Of a stretch of DNA of 27,274 bases, positions 22,568 to 27,274 are shown piece after piece. Location: the NCBI GenBank assembly GCA_014380155.1, contig JACMKJ010000093.1, positions 1-27,274 of the forward strand, in the 5' to 3' direction. The notes under the pieces were generated by a model, which saw nothing but the letters and a program-made list of their open reading frames with translations, was not told the DNA's origin and made no database searches. This stretch comes from Rhizobacter sp. GTDB taxonomy: Bacteria; Pseudomonadota; Gammaproteobacteria; Burkholderiales; Burkholderiaceae_C. The position numbers and the translations under genes are program-made. Positions within the stretch are counted from its first letter, which is position 1. Every line of letters starts with the position of its first letter.

Positions 22568-23007
22568 GCGGCTACAAGTCGAAGACGCTGGCAGCCTGGA
22601 TCGCCCTGATCGGTGGCGGGCTGGGCCTGCACCGCTTCTACCTCTATGGGCGACGTGACGTCTGGGGTTGGCTCTGGTGGGTACCGACGCTGGTCGGCGC
22701 TTATGGGGTGCTGCGAGTGCTGGAGCTGGGGCAGGACGACCAGCTGGCCTGGTTGCTGGTTCCGCTGCTGGGCTTCGCGCTTGCGGCCGCAATGCTGGCC
22801 GCCATCGTCTATGGCGTGACGCCCGACGAAAAATGGAACGAGCGTTTCAACCCCGGCGGCCAAGCCCACCAGTCGGGCTGGGGGGTGGTTTTTGCGTTGA
22901 TCCTGTCGCTTCTCGTGGGAGCCACGGTGCTCATGTCCACCATTGCGTTCAGCGGGCAGCGTTACTTCGAGTACCAGGTCGAAGAAGGCCGCAAGATCAG
23001 CCAGTAA
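22564..23007 (+). CDS. TM2-domain membrane protein
   Basis: A 147-residue small membrane protein. Residues 4-60 (KSKTLAAWIALIGGGLGLHRFYLYG, then a tryptophan-rich segment) fit the TM2 domain, two membrane helices with a short loop. Two further helices follow, around LAWLLVPLLGFALAAAMLAAIVYG and GVVFALILSLLVGATVLMSTIAF. No function is known for bacterial TM2 proteins of this kind. It is translationally coupled to the GNAT gene. Its 3' end is 90 bases from the convergent pit gene; that gap holds two GC hairpins (23043-23057 and 23061-23079) but no clear T-run. Confidence 0.75.
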   Translation: MSGYKSKTLAAWIALIGGGLGLHRFYLYGRRDVWGWLWWVPTLVGAYGVLRVLELGQDDQLAWLLVPLLGFALAAAMLAAIVYGVTPDEKWNERFNPGGQAHQSGWGVVFALILSLLVGATVLMSTIAFSGQRYFEYQVEEGRKISQ

Positions 23008-23097
23008 AGCTGCGACCCCTCGCCCGTCGAGTACGCCGGTCGATCCCCCGTGGGGATGCGGGCCGGTTTGGGAGCGGCCCGGCGCTCGGCCCCGCCT

Positions 23098-24111
23098 TCA
23101 GGCGAAGACCGAGAAACTCACCCAGTAGAAGAGGCCGGCCACAAACGCCGAAGCCGGAATGGTGAAGATCCAGGCCCACACGATGTTGCCCGCCACGCCC
23201 CAGCGCACCGCAGAGGCGCGGCGCACCGAACCCACGCCGACGATGGCGCCGGTGATGGTGTGGGTAGTCGACACCGGCACGCCCATGGCGGTCGCCAGGA
23301 AGAGCGTCATCGCCCCACCGGTCTCGGCACAGAAGCCGCCGACCGGCTTGAGTTTGGTGATCTTCTGTCCCATGGTCTTGACGATGCGCCAGCCGCCGAA
23401 CATGGTCCCGAAGCCGATCGCGAGGTAGCAACTCCAGATGACCCAGGTGGGCGGCAGCTTGTCGCTGGCGGCGGTGTAGCCGGTGGCGATCAGCAGCATC
23501 CAGATGATGCCGATGGTCTTCTGGGCGTCATTGCCGCCATGGCCCAGGCTGTACAGGCCGGCCGACACGAGTTGCAAGCGGCGGAACCAGTTGTCCACAC
23601 GCAGCGGCGAGCTTCGCCGGCAGACCCACGCCACCCCCACCATCAGCAGCGAGCCCAGCGTGAAGCCCAGCAGCGGCGAGACGAAGATGAAGGCCACCAC
23701 CTTCAGCACCCCACTGCCGAGCAGCGCGCCCGCGCCGGCCTTGGCGATCACCGCACCGCAGATGCCGCCGATCAGCGCATGTGACGAGCTCGACGGGATG
23801 CCGTACCACCAGGTGATCAGGTTCCAGGTGATCGCACCGATCAGCGCCCCGAACACGACATGGTGGTCAACGATCCCCGGTTGCACGATGCCCTTGCCCA
23901 CCGTGGCGGCCACGTTGAGCTGGAACACGAGGACCGCCAGCACGTTGAAGAAAGCGGCAAACAGCACCGCCTGCTGCGGCTTGAGCACGCCGGTGGAGAC
24001 CACGGTGGCAATCGAGTTGGCCGCGTCGTGGAAGCCGTTCATGAAGTCGAACAGCAAGGCCAGCACGACCAGCATCACCACCACCCAGAACGCAACCTGG
24101 ATCGTTTGCAT
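23098..24111 (-). CDS. pit: PiT-type inorganic phosphate transporter
   Basis: A 337-residue inner-membrane carrier that takes up metal-phosphate complexes with protons at low affinity and is normally used when phosphate is plentiful. It has about ten hydrophobic segments and both PHO4 signatures: FDFMNGFHDAANSIA at 21-35 and GHGGNDAQKTIGI near 190-205. It is shorter than E. coli PitA (499 residues) but normal for the two-gene DUF47-pit type. It starts 18 bases after the DUF47 gene, so the two form an operon whose leader contains a Pho box. Confidence 0.96.
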   Translation of the reverse strand: MQTIQVAFWVVVMLVVLALLFDFMNGFHDAANSIATVVSTGVLKPQQAVLFAAFFNVLAVLVFQLNVAATVGKGIVQPGIVDHHVVFGALIGAITWNLITWWYGIPSSSSHALIGGICGAVIAKAGAGALLGSGVLKVVAFIFVSPLLGFTLGSLLMVGVAWVCRRSSPLRVDNWFRRLQLVSAGLYSLGHGGNDAQKTIGIIWMLLIATGYTAASDKLPPTWVIWSCYLAIGFGTMFGGWRIVKTMGQKITKLKPVGGFCAETGGAMTLFLATAMGVPVSTTHTITGAIVGVGSVRRASAVRWGVAGNIVWAWIFTIPASAFVAGLFYWVSFSVFA

Positions 24112-24129
24112 GCGAAAGCCCGCCCGAGA

Positions 24130-24777
24130 TCAGGAGTTCTCGAGGACCACGCCCTCGATGAGGTTGGCCACGTCTTCGCAACGGTCGGAGATGGATTCGA
24201 GCTGCTCGTAGATGGCCTTGAGCTTGATCAGCTCGCGCACGTCGGTCTCTTCGCGAAACAGCTTCGACATGGCCGCGCGCATCACACGGTCGGCGTCAGA
24301 TTCGAGCTTGTCGATTTCTTCGCAGGTCTTGATGGCGGCTTCGGCCGCATCGCTGTGGTTGAGCTTAGGCAGCAGCGACACGGCATGCTGCACCCGCTCG
24401 CAGCACTTGGCGCTCAGGTCGCCCAGGCGCAGCACCTCTTCGGTCATGGCGCGCACGTCGTAGAGCTGCATGGTTTCGGTGGCGTCTTGCAGCAGGTCGA
24501 CGATATCGTCCATGGCGTTGATCAAGCCGTGGATTTGCTCGCGGTCGATCGGCGTGATGAAGGTCTTGTGCAGCAAGCGATTGACTTCGGCCGTCACCTT
24601 GTCAGCGGCGCGCTCGGCCGCAACCACCTGGTTGGCGTATTTCTCGCGCAGTTCAAGATCGGCGTAGTTCTCGATCATCGCGATGAAGGCGCGGGCCCCT
24701 TCGACGATGTAGGCCGCATGCTGGTTGAAAAGCTCGAAAAAATTGCCTTCTCGCGGCAACAGCTTGCCAAACAGCAT
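24130..24777 (-). CDS. DUF47 family PhoU-like protein, Pit accessory
   Basis: A 215-residue all-helical protein of the DUF47/PhoU-related family (family opening MLFGKLLPREGNFFELFNQHA). Repeated EADRV/ERAADKV-like helical segments with acidic clusters are the usual metal-binding sites of PhoU folds. DUF47 proteins are nearly always encoded beside pit genes; in Sinorhizobium meliloti the equivalent orfA-pit operon is repressed by PhoB. A GGAG ribosome-binding site precedes the ATG. It is the first gene of the operon. Confidence 0.92.
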   Translation of the reverse strand: MLFGKLLPREGNFFELFNQHAAYIVEGARAFIAMIENYADLELREKYANQVVAAERAADKVTAEVNRLLHKTFITPIDREQIHGLINAMDDIVDLLQDATETMQLYDVRAMTEEVLRLGDLSAKCCERVQHAVSLLPKLNHSDAAEAAIKTCEEIDKLESDADRVMRAAMSKLFREETDVRELIKLKAIYEQLESISDRCEDVANLIEGVVLENS

Positions 24778-24814
24778 GGTGGGGTTCTCCAGGGAAACGG
24801 GGCTCTGCGCCGCA

Positions 24815-24832
24815 CTGTCACCGTTTTGTCAT
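24815..24832 (+). promoter_or_regulatory. Pho box (PhoB binding site), reverse to the pit operon
   Basis: CTGTCAC (24815-24821), CGTT, TTGTCAT (24826-24832): two 7-base direct repeats with a 4-base spacer, the geometry of the PhoB site. Each repeat differs from CTGTCAT/C at one position at most. It reads on the + strand while the genes it precedes are on the minus strand. With the candidate -10 at 24848-24853 it would cover about +9 to +26, a repressing position. Confidence 0.7.
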
Positions 24833-24847
24833 AAACAGCAAGGCGCG

Positions 24848-24853
24848 AGTGTA
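24848..24853 (-). promoter_or_regulatory. Candidate -10 of DUF47-pit operon
   Basis: TACACT on the minus strand, about 70 bases before the DUF47 ATG, gives a start near 24841, just upstream of the Pho box. The -35 is weak. A TATGAC hexamer inside the Pho box (24828-24833) is a less likely alternative. Confidence 0.4.
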
Positions 24854-24875
24854 GCCCCGGGTGTCAGCTCGGCTG

Positions 24876-25529
24876 CTACGGTGACAGGTCGAACACCTCA
24901 CGCGGGCCTTCGAACGCCGCCAGGGCGTCGACCAGGGCCTGAAAGTCTTCGGTGCGTTCGACCGGGTTGAAGTGTTCGCTATTGACCACCATCAGCGGCG
25001 CAGCATCAAAGGCCTGGAAATACTCGGCGTAGGCGTCACACAGCTTTTGCAGGTAGCCCGGCTCGATGCGCTGCTCCATCGCGATGCCGCGTTGGCGAAT
25101 GCGCTGTGTCAGCGTGGCGGGCGTGGCCTGCAGCCAGATCACGAGGTCAGGCTTGGGCAACTGCTGCGACACCTGGGCGTACATCTGGCTGTAGAGGTGG
25201 TACTCCTCATCGCTCAGGTTCATGCGGGCGAACAAGGCATCTTTGTCGAGCATGAAGTCGCTCACGACGGCCTCTGAAAACATGCCCGGCTGCGCCAGCT
25301 CGCGCACCTGGCGCATGCGCTGGAACAAGAAAAACACCTGGGTCTGGAAGGCGTAGCCCGGCGCATCGGAATAGAAGCGCTCCAGGTACGGGTTTTCGTC
25401 GGCGCGCTCGAGCATGAGCTCTGCCCCCAGGTGCGCGGCCAGTCGGCGCGCGAGCGAGCTCTTGCCCGCACCGATCGGGCCTTCGATGGCAATGTGGCGA
25501 AAGCGCGCCAGACCGGGTGGCATCGGCAT
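24876..25529 (-). CDS. Deoxynucleoside kinase family protein
   Basis: A 217-residue P-loop kinase of the deoxynucleoside kinase (dNK/dGK) family, which phosphorylates deoxynucleosides in the salvage pathway. The Walker A loop GPIGAGKSS lies at 17-25, and AVVSDFMLDKDALFA takes the place of the DRS motif region. ERADENPYLERFY is substrate-binding, and the LID has arginines in TLTQRIRQRG. The preferred start is the ATG at 25529; a TTG just upstream and an ATG at 25523 are also possible. It lies 8 bases after the serine hydrolase. In Burkholderiales this gene commonly sits between folK and panB. Confidence 0.9.
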   Translation of the reverse strand: MPMPPGLARFRHIAIEGPIGAGKSSLARRLAAHLGAELMLERADENPYLERFYSDAPGYAFQTQVFFLFQRMRQVRELAQPGMFSEAVVSDFMLDKDALFARMNLSDEEYHLYSQMYAQVSQQLPKPDLVIWLQATPATLTQRIRQRGIAMEQRIEPGYLQKLCDAYAEYFQAFDAAPLMVVNSEHFNPVERTEDFQALVDALAAFEGPREVFDLSP

Positions 25530-25537
25530 CAACTTGC

Positions 25538-26725
25538 TCAGTCACCGATGGCCGCGTAGACCAGGTTGCGAAACAGCGCGCGGACTTCATCGCGCTGGCC
25601 CGGCGCCTGCACCATCAGCACCGCGTACAGGTCTTCCTTCGGGTCGATGAAGAAGGTGGTGCCGGCCATGCCGCCCCAGAAATACAGGCCTTCGGAGCCC
25701 GCCACCGGCGCGATGCCGGTCTGCAATCGCACAGCAAACCCCAGGCCAAAGCCGTGACCTGGCGGAAGCAGCTCGCTCATGCTGGGCAGGCCGCCCAGGT
25801 GATCGCTGGTCATCAGCTCCACAGTCTTGCGGCTGAGCAGGCGGTGGCCTTCGAGCTGGCCGCCGTTGATCATCATCTGGCAGAGGCGTGCGTAGTCGGC
25901 CGCAGTGGAAACGAGGCCGCCACCGCCCATGTCCATGGCCACCGGCTCGCGCACGTCGAGCACCTTGACGTCGGCGCCGCTGTCGGGGTCTAGCGCAAAG
26001 GGTTCGGCCAGGCGATGCAGCTGCGAGGGCGGCACGTGAAAGCCGGTGTCGACCATGCCCAGCGGCCCGAAGATGCGCGTTTGAAAAAAGTCGCGCAACG
26101 GCTGGCCCGACACCACCTCGACCAGACGGCCCAGCACGTCGGTGGCACGGCTGTAGTCCCACACCGTGCCGGGCTGGTACATCAACGGCAACGTGGCCAG
26201 GGCCTTGGAGAAGTCTTCGTTGGTCCAGTCGCGGCGGTAGATCTTGGCGTGGGCGTAGAGCTTGCGAATCGGCGCTTCGGCCAGGATCTCGTAAGTGAGG
26301 CCTGAGGTGTGGCGCAGCAGGTCTTGAACCGTCATGGCGCGGGTCGGGGGCACGTGGTCGATCACACCGTCTGCGCGGACCACACCCACCGGCGTGTTCT
26401 TGAACTCGGGCAGGTACTTGGCGACCGGGTCTGACAGGAACAAGCGCCCTTCGTCGAACAACATCATCGCGGCGACCGACACCACCGGCTTGGTCATCGA
26501 GTAGATGCGAAAGATGCTGTCGGGCCGCATGGCGTCGCCACTGACCGGGTCACGCTGACCGAGCGCCTCGAAGTAGGCCAGCTTGCCGCGTCGCACCACC
26601 ATGGCCACCACACCCGGCAGGCGCTGCTTGTCGATCTGCTCGCTGAGTGCCGCGCTCAATCGGTTGAGCCCGGCCCGGCTGAAGCCGAGTGACTCGGGGG
26701 CGGCACGTTCGGGCGCATGAATCAT
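25538..26725 (-). CDS. Beta-lactamase-fold serine hydrolase (family VIII esterase type)
   Basis: A 395-residue serine hydrolase of the class C beta-lactamase/family VIII carboxylesterase fold. The nucleophile motif SxxK is Ser76-Met-Thr-Lys79, the second motif is Tyr191 in YSRAT, and the third is WGGMAGT at 350-356 in place of the KTG of beta-lactamases. That combination and the missing signal peptide point to a cytoplasmic esterase, not a resistance enzyme. The substrate is unknown. The ATG overlaps the folK stop (ATGA), and the deoxynucleoside kinase follows 8 bases after its stop. It thus lies inside what is usually a folate/nucleotide/pantothenate gene pair. Confidence 0.9.
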   Translation of the reverse strand: MIHAPERAAPESLGFSRAGLNRLSAALSEQIDKQRLPGVVAMVVRRGKLAYFEALGQRDPVSGDAMRPDSIFRIYSMTKPVVSVAAMMLFDEGRLFLSDPVAKYLPEFKNTPVGVVRADGVIDHVPPTRAMTVQDLLRHTSGLTYEILAEAPIRKLYAHAKIYRRDWTNEDFSKALATLPLMYQPGTVWDYSRATDVLGRLVEVVSGQPLRDFFQTRIFGPLGMVDTGFHVPPSQLHRLAEPFALDPDSGADVKVLDVREPVAMDMGGGGLVSTAADYARLCQMMINGGQLEGHRLLSRKTVELMTSDHLGGLPSMSELLPPGHGFGLGFAVRLQTGIAPVAGSEGLYFWGGMAGTTFFIDPKEDLYAVLMVQAPGQRDEVRALFRNLVYAAIGD

Positions 26726-27219
26726 GGTGTCTCCAGTTTGTGAATGGCTTGATCGGCCACACCGGCCAGCAGGTCTCGAAGCGCGCCGCGCCCGGGAATC
26801 GCCAGGCCAACCGGTGCAATCTCCGCGAGCGGCACCAATACGAACGCGCGCTCATGCAGGCGTGGGTGAGGCACGGTGAGCGTGCTGGAAGCAAGGCGCG
26901 CCTCACCATACAACAGCAGGTCGAGATCGAGCGTGCGCGGGGCGTTGCGGTAAGGCCGCTCACGCCCGCCGGCTTGCTCGATGTGTTGCAGGTGAGTCAA
27001 CAAGTCATCGGGCGCCAGCGTGGTCTGCAGTACCGCCACCGCATTCAGGTAGTCGGGGCCGTGCGAGTCGATGGGCGCCGTTCGGTAGAACGACGACGTG
27101 CGCTGGATCTGCGTACCGGGCAGCAAGCTCAATGCCAGCAGCGCGCTGCGGAGCGCTGCGACCGTGCCGCCAAGGTTGGCGCCCAGACCCACGTAGGCCA
27201 GCACGGGCGCCCCGGCCAT
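26722..27219 (-). CDS. folK: 2-amino-4-hydroxy-6-hydroxymethyldihydropteridine diphosphokinase
   Basis: FolK transfers pyrophosphate from ATP to 6-hydroxymethyl-dihydropterin, the step before dihydropteroate synthase in folate synthesis. The 165-residue protein shows the N-terminal AYVGLGANLGG, the SSFYRTAPI pterin loop, and the HPPK signature NAPRTLDLDLLLYG with both metal-binding aspartates, followed by PHPRLHERAFVLVPL. The start at 27219 follows AGCAGGTG and begins just after the stop of the upstream gene; a longer frame to 27267 overlaps that gene and adds residues unlike FolK. It is translationally coupled to the serine hydrolase. Confidence 0.96.
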   Translation of the reverse strand: MAGAPVLAYVGLGANLGGTVAALRSALLALSLLPGTQIQRTSSFYRTAPIDSHGPDYLNAVAVLQTTLAPDDLLTHLQHIEQAGGRERPYRNAPRTLDLDLLLYGEARLASSTLTVPHPRLHERAFVLVPLAEIAPVGLAIPGRGALRDLLAGVADQAIHKLETP

Positions 27220-27226
27220 CACCTGC

Positions 27227-27274
27227 TTACTGCGGCTCGCTCGACGAGGCGCCAGCGTCGGCACCACCCGAGAT
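27227..27274 (-). CDS. C-terminal end of an upstream gene, probably pcnB
   Basis: The frame that ends with TAA at 27227-27229 reads SGGADAGASSSEPQ-stop, a flexible Ala/Ser/Gly tail 7 bases before folK. Poly(A) polymerase (pcnB) commonly precedes folK in Burkholderiales and ends in such a low-complexity tail. Only 15 codons are visible, so the identity is inferred from position. Confidence 0.4.
   Translation of the reverse strand: MSGGADAGASSSEPQ

Noticed and set aside
24881..24887. A third PhoB half-site CTGTCAC on the minus strand near the Pho box
   Set aside because: It lies in the last codons of the deoxynucleoside kinase, has no partner at 11-base spacing, and is about 50 bases from the main box.
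25538..26725. Reading the serine hydrolase as an antibiotic-resistance beta-lactamase
   Set aside because: It has no signal peptide, lacks the KTG motif (WGG instead), and has YSR in place of YxN, which points to an esterase.
1..27274. CRISPR arrays, insertion sequences, phage genes, rRNA and tRNA genes
   Set aside because: No regularly spaced direct repeats, transposase or integrase motifs, terminal inverted repeats, or tRNA/rRNA signatures were found on reading both strands.

Overview
The window is a gene-dense, high-GC stretch of chromosomal core genome from a betaproteobacterium. The order of the Burkholderiales (Rubrivivax/Leptothrix/Comamonadaceae-like) fits best. The reasons are neighbourhoods typical of that order: lapB-hldA-hldD, with the heptose kinase as a one-domain protein; orn / M48 peptidase-pterin dehydratase-rsgA; rpsP-rimM-trmD-rplS; and folK next to a deoxynucleoside kinase. 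No insertion sequence, phage gene, CRISPR array, rRNA or tRNA was seen. Nearly every base is coding. The only gene-free stretch over 300 bases is 14550-14890.

Layout. 1-2038 (+): the tail of lapB, then hldA and hldD, for LPS assembly and inner-core heptose synthesis. 2171-2503 (+): a small secreted ComEA-type DNA-binding protein. 2564-7401 (-): a patatin phospholipase downstream of dnaE. 7444-8202 (+): the tRNA hydroxylase trhO, divergent from dnaE and overlapping a convergent DUF599 membrane protein at its end. 8908-10748: a pirin (-) and a LysR regulator (+), divergent like E. coli yhaK/yhaJ. 10749-12901 (+): gluQ, an FKBP isomerase and a transglutaminase-like protease, closed by a bidirectional terminator. 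12966-15457 (-): orn, then a 341-base structured leader, then the DEAD-box helicase rhlE. 15505-17997 (+): an overlapping operon of M48 peptidase, pterin dehydratase and rsgA. 17994-21838 (-): the ribosomal operon rpsP-rimM-trmD-rplS, then a CoA-pyrophosphatase-type Nudix enzyme and a CbiB-like membrane protein. 22031-23007 (+): a GNAT acetyltransferase coupled to a TM2-domain protein. 23098-24777 (-): a DUF47/PhoU-like protein and a Pit phosphate transporter. 24876-27274 (-): the end of an upstream gene (probably pcnB), folK, a family VIII-type serine hydrolase, and a deoxynucleoside kinase.

Working together. Most genes are housekeeping: LPS, replication, tRNA and ribosome maturation, nano-RNA decay, folate and nucleotide supply. 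I found no gene set that looks like a new defence, secretion or biosynthetic system. The most interesting signals are regulatory: (1) at least six genes have a -10-like hexamer ending 6-8 bases before the start codon and no Shine-Dalgarno, suggesting leaderless mRNAs; (2) a near-consensus Pho box sits in reverse orientation in the leader of the DUF47-pit operon, placed as for repression; (3) two interlocked dyads lie between pirin and its LysR neighbour; (4) a long structured region precedes rhlE and carries a terminator-like hairpin facing the other way.
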